Origin: Cyclina sinensis
Lineage: Eukaryota; Mollusca; Bivalvia; Venerida; Veneridae
Assembly: GCA_012932295.1 (NCBI GenBank)
Contig: JAAONU010000001.1
Location: 50,627,134-50,691,133 of the forward strand
Direction of reading: 5' to 3'
Length of the DNA stretch: 64,000 nucleotides
The notes under the pieces were generated by a model, which worked only from the letters and a program-made list of their open reading frames with translations, searched no databases and was not told the DNA's origin. Below, piece after piece: positions 48,608-59,689 of this stretch. The translations under genes and the position numbers were made by a program. The stretch's first letter is position 1. The number at the start of each line of letters is the position of its first letter.

Positions 48608-49459
48608 TTGAAAATAGAAATTGTACAAAATCTGTCGTTTTAATGCAATAATAAAGAATGAGTCTGTCTTTGTGAATACAGACACAAGGATGAATTTGAA
48701 GAACATTCTTACTTTGCTGGAGTCAATTCAGTCGTTATAGTTACAAAAAACATATCTATTCACTACGCCACTAAACCGTTAAACCATGAATATGATAGAG
48801 TACCAGTTGTTCTTCGGGTGTAATCTAGTGCAGACAAATTACAAAATATTTGAAATGATGTAATACCATACTGTGAAATGTGGAATTCGAACAAAGATGT
48901 TACATGTAAGGTTTTATTTTTTGGATGTCGATAACGTAGGAATTGTTATTTCAAAATCGAGGATACACCTACAGAGACAAGTATCTTGGTAAATTTTTCA
49001 CCAAATCTGGGAATATTATGCGTACAAGAAATTTTTTGGTGGTAAAGCCCTTCATCTATTATAGGAGAATGCGTACTCCATAGCTGATTACCTATCGGAA
49101 ACACTGTCAGGTCGGCAGCTCTCTTTGTTCCAATTTCAGAAATACACTCACACTGCTACTGCTACACAAAAATTCGTTTCCCGTTTTCTACCAGAGACGG
49201 TAATTCCTTAGATATACCGGGGAAAAAGCAAGATTACGAGGTGATTTTAAATAATTTATAATGACCATTCTCTTCTACAGTTCTCTTCTACAGAAATAAC
49301 CGTCCATGGATCTCAAATTCTCATTCTCTGTGGGAAGAAAAACATATTCTTGGAATTGTCATTCAAGGTTTAAATTTGAAATTTTGACATGTCTTGGGCT
49401 GTCTAGAAACTTTGGACAGTAAACTTAGCAACCCTTTTGAAACTTTCCGATCACTGAAG
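48608..49459. other. Intron sequence, nothing recognised
   Basis: A small direct repeat (tctcttctacag twice) at 49,270-49,291. No gene or element identified. Confidence 0.4.
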
Positions 49460-49735
49460 TCATCCTTGTTTCAATTTACTTAATGTGCTATCGATGGTTC
49501 CAAAATGTTCCTTGGTCAATCGCAGCAAATCTATATAAAGTATAGTATTTAATGTACGTTGAAGGCTTATGACCACTGCATGTGCATGTGTGATGGTATT
49601 TTCTTCATGCATACAATATAAACAATGAAAACATAACTTTTCTTCAAGAAATAGATTGAAAATCTGAGTTTGTAAAAATTGGATTATATCCTGTCTATCA
49701 TGGTTGCGCAACCAGGATAGAACAGAAAAAGACAA
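49460..49735 (-). CDS. Unrecognised 91-codon open frame
   Basis: A minus-strand ATG-to-stop frame with protein-like content (WLRNHDRQDIIQFLQTQ, C-F-H-C-L-Y-C-M-H-E, L-L-R-L-T-K-E-H-F-G). It contains a C-x2-C-x2-C-x-H cluster. No splice or promoter context was found, and it lies in intron 5 without joining the mesothelin-like frame. Possibly a degraded mobile-element gene; family not recognised. Confidence 0.22.
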   Translation of the reverse strand: MSFSVLSWLRNHDRQDIIQFLQTQIFNLFLEEKLCFHCLYCMHEENTITHAHAVVISLQRTLNTILYIDLLRLTKEHFGTIDSTLSKLKQG

Positions 49736-50355
49736 AAAAAACAGTAGGATTTAAACAGACTAAAATCATTAAAAGGGTATAGATTGTTGAAATAAAGCAA
49801 AAGTAGACATTTGGAATATTCAAGTGCTGAATTGTGTCGCAGACGAAGAACACTTGATTATTATCCCAATTTTTAATTTTAAAGGGAGACAATATGCAAT
49901 TTTTCATAAAAAGTGAAAGATCAAATGATTTTTTATGAGAATATAGTCATTCATATTTGGTCATTTTGTTGAAGAAAAGTGAATTCACATGATTTCACAT
50001 CTTCAATAAAAGTGATTAAAACATGGATATAATTCAAATGTCCCCCTTTAAAATCTTTTTACATCTCATCTGTAAATAACTTGATTATATCATCAAAATG
50101 TACAACATGTACTACACACGTGTACAATTGTTTAGGTTAATTTATACACTTATTATTTATCTTATTTCAAAACCATGTGCGCCGCCTTTGATGCTTTGCA
50201 TCAAAATTAATCTTGTATTGTTTTGTATAAAACGTATTACATGTACATGTAGATTTCAGAATTTGATTCAATTTCCTTAATGAAGCTTTTTCCATATTAA
50301 GAGACACATTAAAAGTTAGAGGTGTCAGTAATGAATGTTAATGTAGACAACCTAC

Positions 50356-50552
50356 CTGCCAATTACTTTCTGTAATGCTCCTGAAACAGCTGCTCTTAAT
50401 GTCTGATCCATGCACATACTTTTAAAGAGTTCTATGCCACTGTGTAACACTTCAGCTGAGATCAGGTCAAGCTGACTTTTTGACATCTGTGATATCAGGT
50501 TTGGTCCTAGTTCATCAAAGTCTGCTTCCGTGATTGGCTCTTTTCCCAGCCC
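50356..50552 (-). CDS. Mesothelin-like exon 5
   Basis: 197 bp, acceptor catctgtag, donor GGCAG/GTAGGT, phase 0 in and 2 out. Residues 154-218: GLGKEPITEADFDELGPNLI, then S-Q-M-S-K-S-Q-L-D-L-I-S and a helix-rich end. 'I-T-x-x-D-F-D-x-L-G-x-x-[LI]' followed by 'M-S-x-x-Q-L' is a full repeat of the stereocilin/otoancorin/mesothelin kind. Confidence 0.9.
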
Positions 50553-50689
50553 CTACAGATGTGCAACATCTTTAAAGATCTTTAAACACCAGTAAATAAA
50601 ATTCCCATTCTTTTCTTTATGCCAATTATTCTCCATTAATTGAAATGATCATTTAAACCTTGACCCTTGTAGATTATCTGACCACAAAT

Positions 50690-51928
50690 AACAAGAGGGC
50701 CATGATGGCCCTGGATCGCTCATCTGAGTACTTTGGCTGTAGGTTTGCTGTTAAGCAGTATTTCATTTTTTAATTGAAAATATGTAAGTGCCTACAAACC
50801 AAATACGTAAAATATCAGTCAATAAATAAAGGCTCTATGACAGAAAGTAGAAATATCTATCATAAGCTATGGTGACCTTGACCTTGACCCAGTGACCTCA
50901 AACCCTACCCATGGGTAAACGTCAATGCAAGGAACCTATATACTAAATATCAAAGATATTAGTCTATAAATGAAGGCTCTATGAGGTACAGTAGATAAAT
51001 CTATTTTTAGCCTCAGTGACCTTTAACCTAATCTAATAATTTCAAAAAGCTTGATAAAGCTTGCTTCATGCCAAATTTTAAAATTCTAGGCTTTGTGGTT
51101 TCAGACAAGAAGATTTTTAAAGATTTTCTTCTATATTGCTATTTAAAATTGTGACCCCTCAGGCCGGGCCAATAGTGACCCCAGGGACATTTTTCTCAAA
51201 TGACCCCAGGTGTATAATTTGACCCCCTTGGTAGAGGCCAAATTTGACCCCAGAGGCATAATTTGAACAAACTTGATAGAGGTCCACTAGACAATGCTGG
51301 ATACCAAATATCTAAACTCTAGGCCTTGTGGTTTCTGACAAGAAGATTTTTAAAGTTTTTCCTATATAATTCTATGTAATACAAGTGACCCCTGGGGCAG
51401 GGCCATTTTTGACCCAGAGGCCATGATTGGAACAAACTTGGTAGAGGTCCTCTAGACAATGCTACACACCAAATATCTAAGCTCTACGCCTTATGGTTTC
51501 TGACAAAAAGATTTTTAAAGTTTTTCCTATATACCTCTATGTAAAACAAGTGACCCCTGGGGCGGGGCCATTTTTGACCCAGGGGCCATGATTTGAAGAA
51601 ATTTGGTAGAGGTCCACTAAACAATGCTACACACCAAATATCTAAGCTCTATGCCTTACGGTTTCTGACAAGAAGATTTTTAAAGATTTTCCTTTTGGTT
51701 GCCATGGCAACCAGAGTTCTGCATGGAATCAAATTCTTTGAACAATTTTGGTAGAGCTTCATGCAAGGAACATTTCTGTGAAGTTTTGTTGAAATTGGCC
51801 CAGTGGTTTAGGAGGAGATGTTCTTTAAAACAAAAGTTTACGCACGCATGGACGCACGCACGCACCAACGACGGACATTGACTGATCACAATACCTCACC
51901 TTGTGCACTACGTGCACAGGTGAGCTAA
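50690..51928 (+). mobile_element. gctcacctgag element, ~1.24 kb copy
   Basis: A clean left end (acaagagggccatgatggcc + ctggatcgctcatctgag) is followed by the shared ~350-bp 5' region with ccttgaccttgacccagtga, four to five monomers, the 3' cassette (gccatggcaaccagagttct) and the terminal stem-loop ttgtgcactacgtgcacagg + tgagctaa. It has a run of 'acgcacgcatggacgcacgc' at 51,841-51,865. Confidence 0.82.
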
Positions 51929-52134
51929 AAATAACTAATAACGAAAATCTGCCACTGAAAATAACTATGAATAACGAAAAGATGTATATAGATAAATGGT
52001 AATTTGTCTTTTACAATAAGGGATAAAAACATATTTCAGGAAACTGAGAGAATGACAAACTTTCAGTGAGACCAAAGCTTGAATGTATCTACATGAAAAC
52101 AATTGAAATCATAACATGCTTCAACATTTTCATC

Positions 52135-52198
52135 GTAGCATGTGTTTATCTTCTAGACACTTTTGATTAAAACTGTCTAGAAGATAAACACATGCTAC
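52135..52198. repeat. Perfect 25-bp inverted repeat
   Basis: Arms 52,135-52,159 and 52,174-52,198 are exact reverse complements (starting gtagcatgtgtttatc) around a 14-nt spacer. It would form a stable hairpin in intron RNA. Its origin (MITE remnant or template switch) is open. Confidence 0.9.
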
Positions 52199-52440
52199 AT
52201 AAAATAATTCAGAATAGATTGATAAATTTCTTAATTTGTTTCTTTATTTATGGAACAAGACTGAACATCTTTTCAAGACAAACTTTATCATAATTGTTAT
52301 CAATTTCCTTTCAAGATTTTATAAATACATGCATATGTACATGTCAAAGCTGTAACTGTCCAATCTAGCAAATTAACTTCTTGATCAGTTTGTTAAAAAC
52401 TTATCTAAGGATCTTAGGACAGATATATGACCCAAGATAA

Positions 52441-53310
52441 AACAAGAGGGTCATGATGGCTCTAGATTGCTCACCTGAGTATTTTGGCTGTAGGTTTGCA
52501 GTTAAGCAGTATTTCATGTTTTAATTGAAAATATGTAAGTAATGTAAAATATAAATATGTAAATATGTAAAATATCAGTCAATTAATAAAGGCTCTATGA
52601 CAGAAAGTAGAAATATCTATCATAAGCTATGGTGACCTTGACCTTGACCCAGTGACCTAAAACCTTACCCATGGGTAGAAGTCCATGCAAGGATCCTATA
52701 TACTGAATATCAAAGATATTGGTCTTTAAAAGAAGGCTCTATGAGGTACAGTATATAAACCTATTTTTAGCCTCGGTGACCTTTAACCTAATCTAATAAT
52801 TAGAAAAAGCTTGATAAAGCTTGTTTCATACCAAATCTTAGATCTCAGGGCCTTGTGGTTTCAGACAAGAAGATATTTAAAGTTTTACTATATAAGCCTA
52901 TGTAAAATCCATTGACCCCCCAGGGCAGGGCCAAATTTGACCCCAGGTGTATAATTTGACCCCCTTGGTAGAGGCCAAATTTGACCCCAGAGGCATAATT
53001 TGAACAAACTTGATAGAGGTCCACTAGACAATGCTACATATCAAATCTTAAGGCTCAGGGCCTTGTGGTTTCAGACAAGAAGATTTTCAAAGTTTTTCCG
53101 TTAAGTTGCCATAGCAATCAGAGTTCTTGATGGAATTAAATTCTTTGAACAAATTTGGTAGAGGTTCATGCAAGGAACAGCCCAGGCAAGTTTCATCAAA
53201 TTTAGCCCAGAGGTTTCAGAGGAGATGTCGTTTGAATGAAATTGTTGGCGGACGACAGACAAAGACCGGTCACAATAGCCCACCATCAGCCAAAGGCTCA
53301 GGTGAGCTAA
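52441..53310 (+). mobile_element. gctcacctgag element, ~0.87 kb copy
   Basis: The left end aacaagagggtcatgatggc retains gctcacctgag. The shared 5' region carries a short local duplication (aatatgtaa/aaatatgtaaaatat at 52,530-52,575). Two monomers follow, then the 3' cassette and the right end ccatcagccaaaggctcagg + tgagctaa. The same 5' block including 'gacccccttggtagaggcca' occurs in the 50.7-kb copy, suggesting the two share a recent source. Confidence 0.8.
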
Positions 53311-53379
53311 TAATGATCACTATGTTGTCTTCATTGTGCAAAAACTTTGATTTAGCAAGTTACTGAAACACTTAAAGGT

Positions 53380-53820
53380 TTCATCACAAAACGTGGAATA
53401 CTTGCTTGTAATGAAATGGTGCTGTTGTAAGACAATGGGCATTATTCTAAAATATATATTTTCGGAGCTAAGCCTCTTTCTAACTTAGAATCTTTGTCAA
53501 AATTGATTGTGAAATGATTTCAAATCTATCAAAGGTATTAACATAAATGATTGAATACTTGCTTATTACAACAGTATGTTAGGGCGCAGTTGTAAGACAA
53601 AAGGCATTACTTTGAAAACTGTTTTTGGAGTTTGGTCCCATTTCAACTTGAACATTTTGTTGAAATTGGTTATTGATATAGAAAATTTTGAAAACTATTA
53701 TTGTTCTTTTCATATATGCTACGGGGAACAGTGTACTTACTACTATGGAAAAGGCACATCTGTACCACAACGAACACAACTAGGTGATGAGTGTTTCTGA
53801 AGTTATGCCCCTTTTTTACA
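53380..53820 (+). repeat. Two-unit degenerate repeat (~190 bp)
   Basis: 'ttgtaagacaatgggcattattct' at 53,425 and 'ttgtaagacaaaaggcattacttt' at 53,589 head two similar units that continue with 'tttcggagc/tttggag' and 'gtcaaaattg/gttgaaattgg'. Weak but visible. Confidence 0.45.
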
Positions 53821-54815
53821 TAGAAAATAATTAAACTTTCCTATAAATACTTCTGTCTTGAACATTCACAATCAAAAACATTATTCATCTTAAGTGAAGT
53901 GCATAACAGCAATTATTGAATAGCACCATAACACTCTTGAATTTAATTTTTATTAAGTTGTTGCTCTTAATATATGAGCGTTGGCACTGCATGCGATGCT
54001 CTTATAAGAGTCTCGAATGACCATATTGTCTCCCATCACATCTGTACAACACAACTCAGAAAGTACTTGAGGGATTGTGTTATTACTTTATACAATGGTC
54101 ACACTTTAGCTAGAAGGAAGTCTGAACAATGACTCTTCCTTGGTACATTTTTGGATCATCTCCATTACTTGTATGTTGAAATAACTGTATGCTTTTCTAG
54201 AGCATATCTAAAAAGCAATTGAAGGAATTGGCATGATTCTTATGGCATGTTTAGGATGTGCAGTGACACTGAACAATCTTCACACATTTTAACTTTCACT
54301 ACTGACAGTAATCTCAATGCTTTGATTTTATTAATTATAAGGATATAAATTCTTCATCACATGTATTAGAAGATCATTTTCTAAAATATGTCTCCTATTC
54401 TGTAACATTTATAAGTTATTTAATGTATTGGACATGCATGTGATTGATTAAACTTATCTAATTAAACAAATTATTTATTTCCATTAAATATTACTTTGTA
54501 CTGATTTAAAAAATATGAATTTGTATTAAGTTAAATCAGATGTAGTGATATTATTGCAGAGGGTCATCCATCTAAAAAAAATTGAGTATCCAATATGCTT
54601 GGTTAGTGAACTGACTTTCTACTAGGTAGCAAAACAACAAGTTGGAACATAAAAGAGTAGCAAAACCACTTGAAATCAATAGATACAACCTCTGACAAAT
54701 GCCTGAGGGAACTGATTCTTTGGTAAAAGCAGCCTGTGTATGAACTAAACTCACAATTGGTATATTTAACAATAAATGTTTGTAAAACATATATGCTCCC
54801 CTAGAGCCTTAATCC
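53821..54815. other. Intron 4 sequence, nothing recognised
   Basis: AT-rich and without readable motif or repeat. Confidence 0.45.
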
Positions 54816-56214
54816 TTGAGGCAGCCATAAAGTTTTGAGGAGCTGGGACCAAGCGTTCTATAGTTATTGATCTGAAACCATTTTGCTATTCTAGGACATT
54901 GTGACCATGACCTCTGACCTGAAAAACTAAAGGGCTCATCTACAAGTCATGAACAACTATAACAAGTTTGAGGAACATGGGCCATAGGGTTCTACACTTA
55001 TTCATCAGAGACCATTTTGCTTTTAAAGGTCACTGAGAACCTTGAACTTTTACCTAATGACCTGAAAAATGATAGTACTGTTGTTATCTACTGATCATGA
55101 CAAACCTAAACACTTAGTCTGAGGAGCCTGGGCCCAAGGATTCCCTAGATATTCAGCAAGAACTGTTTTGCTTTTCAAGGTTACTGTGACCATGACATTG
55201 ACCAAAATAACTCTAAAAACTACAGGGGTCATCTAATTTTCATGACCAAACTACTTATTAAGTTTTTAGGAGCCGGGCCAAAGCGTTCTACAGAAATTTA
55301 TTGGACATTATTTTGCTATACAAGGTCACTGTGACCTTGTAAGAGGTCTTTGATCTGAAAAGCTATGGGTCATCCACAGGTCATAACCAACTTATATACC
55401 AAGTTTGAAGCATTCTATAGTTATAAACTGGAAATCATTTTGATTTTCAAAGTCACTGTGACCTTTGCCTTTGACCTGGTGACCTGAAAATCTATAGTGG
55501 TCATTTACTGGTCATGACCAACCTACACACTAAGAAGAACCTGGGACGAAGGGTTCTATAGTTATTGATTCAAAACTGTTTTGCTGTCCAAGGTAACTCT
55601 GACCTTGGCCTTTTGACCTGGTGACCTGAAAAGCTATAGAGGTCATCTACTAGTCATGACCAACCTACTCACTAAGTTTGAACAAACTCAAACCAAGTGT
55701 TCCATAGTTATTGATTGGAAACCATTTTGCTATTCAGTCACTGTGACCTTTAACTTCGACCTGGTGATGTAAAAAAACTATAGTGATCATCTACTAATCA
55801 TGACCAATCTACATACTAAGTATGAAGAACCTTGGACCAAGCATTCTATAGTTAATTATCAGAAACCTTTTTACTTTCAAAGCTTTCTGTGACCTTGACT
55901 TTTGACCTGGTGATGTGAAAAACATTAGGGGTCATCCACTGGTCATGACTAACTTACATACTAAGATTGAATAACCTGGGACTAAGGGTTCTTTAGTTAT
56001 TGATTGGAAACCATTTGCTATTCAAGGTCACTGTGACCTTGACTTTTGACAAGGTGACCTGAAAAACAATATCTACTTGTCATGACCAACCTAAAATCCA
56101 AGTCTGAAGAAAGTGGCTTCAAGGGTTCTCTAGATAATGGTCGGAAACCAAAGTGTATACCGTCTGACCGACTGACCAACTTTTACAAAACTATATGCCC
56201 CTGGGTGGCATAAA
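54816..56214 (+). repeat. ~130-145-bp 'gtgaccttgacctttgac' array
   Basis: About ten units with 'aaggtcactgtgaccttgac', 'ctggtgacctgaaaa', 'ggtcatctactggtcatgac', 'caacctacatactaag' and 'ttctatagttattgat'. It ends 'cgtctgaccgactgacc' and a short stem-loop tatgcc/ggcata at 56,194-56,212. Related in wording to the 57-58.4 kb array. Confidence 0.82.
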
Positions 56215-56328
56215 AATACTTTGTATGTGTAAAATTATGTATATCCAACACCTTAATATCTTCAGAATTTTCTGTGCAGACTTGATGCTGTGTATCAATG
56301 TTTTTCTAGTTTCTTGTTTGTATCTTAC

Positions 56329-56461
56329 CTTGCATTTTAGACAGGCCTGTAGCACATTCTTCTTGCGTATAGGATTTAAGCATCTGAATGAGTCACAATA
56401 ACCAATTTTTGTACACAAAGCTGAACAAACATCACTGTCTATATCTTCATACTTAGCTGCA
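56329..56461 (-). CDS. Mesothelin-like exon 4 (cysteine-rich)
   Basis: 133 bp, acceptor tttcatttcag, donor TGCAAG/GTAAGA. It completes an asparagine codon and encodes residues 110-153, leaving in phase 0. Contains seven cysteines in 44 residues (V-C-S-A-L-C, G-Y-C-D-S-F-R-C-L, Q-A-C-L-K-C-K), unlike the other exons. A disulfide-knotted insert between helical repeats is likely in a secreted protein. Confidence 0.88.
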
Positions 56462-56659
56462 CTGAAATGAAAAAAAGGATTTAACTATTGCTTTCTTTGA
56501 CTGCTGGTATTGAACAATGATACCACATCTGTAACAGGAAGTAATACATTTTACATGCAGTTACAAGTGGCTTAAAACTATTCCTATAAAACAAATGGCT
56601 GACTTTGTTCTTTCATGAGCCAACATGAAACAAACTAGCACATGTCAAAGAAGTGACAA

Positions 56660-56960
56660 ATCCCCCAAACTCAGCTTGGTAATAATCAGGAAGGTGACAT
56701 ATATTTGGATAGAATTCCTTCCATGTATGGAGAATCAGGGCCCTGACAAGGTCAATCAACAATTTTACTTTGACCAGTCACTTTGACCTTGACCTTTGCA
56801 GAAGGATAATAATCTGGAAGACAACATATATTTGGATAGAAACTAAAATCCTTTCATGTATGGAGAATCATGGCCCAGAGAAGGTCAATATTCAACACTT
56901 TTTATCTCTGACCAGTGTAGATGTCATGGGCTATACCACAAATTGGTCTTGACAAGAAAT
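56660..56960 (+). repeat. Two-unit repeat (~140 bp)
   Basis: 'gacatatatttggatagaa' and 'tttccatgtatggagaatca' types occur twice (56,697-56,742 and 56,823-56,871), with 'gaccttgacctttg' between. A small relative of the larger arrays. Confidence 0.65.
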
Positions 56961-57074
56961 GGGATGGACAGGCAAACATTAAGGTGAATCTAATAAAGTG
57001 TGTGGATCAGAATTATCCAAACAATATTTGTATCGATACAAAATGATTGACATTTAATATATCAAATGATAACA

Positions 57075-58367
57075 AGAAATGTTTGTAAATTATAAATGCC
57101 CCCCGGCAGCACCTAATTGCTTGTGGTTGGGCCAAAGTGTTCTCTAGTTATTGATCAGAAACCGTTTTTAGGATCAAGGTCCCTGTGGCCTTAACCTTTG
57201 ACCTAATGACCTAAAAATCAATAGGGGTCATTTACTGGTGATGGCCAAACAACATACCAAGTTTGGTGAACCTAGGTCAAAGCATTCTCTAGTTATTGAT
57301 CGGAAACCGTTTTTAAGATGAAAGTCTCTGTGATCTTGACCTTTGACCTAATGACCTCAAAGTCAATAGGGGTCTTCTACTGGTGATGACCAACCAGCAA
57401 ATCAAGTTTGGTGAACCTAGGTCAAAGCGTTCTCTAGTTATTGATCAGAAACCGTTTTTAGGATGAAGGTCCCTGTGAGCTTAACCTTTGACCTAATGAC
57501 CTCAAAATCAATAGGGGTCATCTACTGGTGATGACCAACCAGCACACCAAGTTTCGTGAACCTAGGTCAAAGCGTTCTCTAGTAATTGATCGGAAATCGT
57601 TTTAAGGATAAAAGTCTCTGTGATCTTGACCTTTGACCTAATGACCTAAAAGTCAATAGGGGTCTTCAACTGTTGATGACCAACCAGCATACCAAGTTTG
57701 GTGAACCTAGGTCTAATTGTTCTCTAGTTCTTGATCAGAAACCATTTTTAGGATGAAGGTGCCTGTGAGCTTGACCTTTGACCTAATGACCTCAAAATCA
57801 ATAGGGGTCATCTACTGGTGATGACCAACCAGCATACCAAGTTTGGTGAACCTTGGTCAAACCGTTCTCTAGTTATTGATCGGAAACCGTTTTTAGGATG
57901 AAGGTCCCTGTGATCTTGATCTTTGACCTAATGACCTCAAAATCAATAGGAGTCATCTACTGGTAATGACCAACCAGCATACCAAGTTTGGTGAACCTAG
58001 GTCAAAGCGTTCTCTAGTTATTGATCGGAAACCGTTTCAACCTACAAGGTCAATGTGACCTTGACCTTTGACCCCAAAATCAATAGGGGTCATCTACTGG
58101 TAATGGACAATCATCGTACCAAGTTTGAAGTTCCTAGGCCTAAGCGTTCTTTAGTTATTGGTCGGAAACCGTTTCTACCTACAAGGTCAATGTGACCTCG
58201 ACCTTTGACCCCTTGACCCCAAAATCAATAGGGGTCATCTACTGGTGATGGACAATCATCCTACTAAGTTTGAAGTTCCTAGGCCTAAGCATTCTTTAGT
58301 TATTGGTCGGAAACCATTTGGTCTACGGACCGACGGACCGGCCGACAGACAAATGCAAAGCAATATA
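57075..58367 (+). repeat. Exact 145-bp tandem array, about nine units, left of a pogo insertion
   Basis: 'tctctag' recurs at 57,141, 57,286, 57,431, 57,576, 57,721, 57,866 and 58,011, i.e. 145 bp each time. Units carry 'ttattgatcggaaaccgttt', 'cttgacctttgacctaatga', 'caataggggtcatctactgg' and 'gaccaaccagcataccaagt'. The end shows cggaccgacggaccggccga and 'caatata', where a pogo-like element has inserted. Confidence 0.9.
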
Positions 58368-59256
58368 CAGTAAAAACTCACGATGCGACCAACTCAATAT
58401 ACAGACCAACTCAATATTACGAACATTTTCTTCTGGTCCCGATTTTTTACCTATATATTCTATTGTCAGTTAAACTCAGTAATAAGACCAACTCAATATT
58501 GCGTATTGCGACCGCAATTTCCGGTCCCAAATGGAAATACAAACCTTTTTTGAACTCGAAATTACGACCGCGACCAGAACGGAACAAAACGGGCAGCTGT
58601 TGACTTTAGCTATTCATCAAAGGTCGAGGTCGGCAAACTTGTTTACACAAACAAGTACATAATGGGCACCTCGTGTTAATCGGTGTTAATTGATAATTTG
58701 ACTGGTCAAAAGGATCCAGGTGTGGATAATTTACTTTAAGGTTGGTAGTTATCGGTTTAATTGTTTATGACACCCTTATTAGAGTAGACTGCGGTTTACT
58801 ACACGATAATGTTTTATTGTTATAGTCACTAATTGATGCGCAAACGAATTAATGCAACACTAAAATCCAAAATTTTGTGAGATTTACGTATCACTTTACA
58901 TTTTTATTTTGATTGATACACATTGTACAAGTTGATTACACAAAATATTCCTCCTGAAATTTGACTTTTAAAATGAGCAAAAAGCGGACAGAGGTTTCTC
59001 TTAAAGAGAAAATAAATTTGATAATTAAACCATATATTGACCATTATTCTGATCAAATCATTAGTTATCAAAGTAAGGACAAATAAAACAAATAAGTTAT
59101 GCTCAGTGACACTACAATTGAGGCAAAACACACACTGGGTCGATAAATCTACCATACACCTTCATGTCATCATCTGAACTCAATTTTAGGACCAACTCAA
59201 AATTAAGACCACTTATTGCTGGTCCCAGAGGTGGTCTCATTATTGAGGTTTTACTG
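58368..59256 (+). mobile_element. Pogo-like non-autonomous DNA transposon, copy 2 (889 bp)
   Basis: Ends CAGTAAAAACTC...GAGGTTTTACTG, TA on both sides (58,366-58,367 and 59,257-59,258). The internal slot at about 58,918-59,025 encodes MSKKRTEVSLKEKINLI (from about 58,973), which resembles the first residues of CENP-B/pogo transposases, so this strand is the transposase-coding one. The rest of the enzyme is missing. Removing the insert restores an array stem-loop, which confirms the borders. Confidence 0.9.
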
Positions 59257-59287
59257 TACCCCCACTTCTTTGAAGAGGGGGCATAAT
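59257..59287 (+). repeat. Right half of the array stem-loop split by the pogo element
   Basis: Sequence 'tacccccacttctttgaaga' then 'gggggcata'. Joined to 'caata' on the far side of the transposon it gives the usual tat(a/g)ccccc...gggggcata array terminus. Confidence 0.8.
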
Positions 59288-59588
59288 TAGATCTTTAATT
59301 AAAGTGAAAAAGAAATAGTGACATTGTATTTGATTTGTTTCTTACAAAGTTCAACATGATACTGTTAAGCAAATACAACTCACTAGAAATCTTGTTCAGT
59401 TTTCTCACAAATCTACAGACAAGCTCTTTTTTTGCAAAAATATGTTATGCTGGATTTATTTGAATTCAACTATGTGCATGCAGTAATCGTAAGATCCTTT
59501 TTGCACATGATTTACAAGAGAATGAACCAACTTTGTTCATATTTCTATGTCATTCAAAATTGTTCACCAATAGACTAGTAAGTTATAT

Positions 59589-59671
59589 TTTTCTGACAAA
59601 ATAACAATCAACAAATAACAAGAGATGTTTGTGTTTCTGACAAAATAACAATCAACAAATAACAAAAGATG
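59589..59671. repeat. 44-bp tandem duplication
   Basis: 'tttctgacaaaataacaatc' plus the following bases occurs at 59,590 and 59,634, nearly identical. Confidence 0.8.
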
Positions 59672-59689
59672 TGAGACATGACTGTCCCC

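Noticed and set aside
57141..58017. CRISPR-like regular spacing
   Set aside because: Whole 145-bp units repeat with no unique spacers, in a eukaryotic intron; ordinary tandem repeat.
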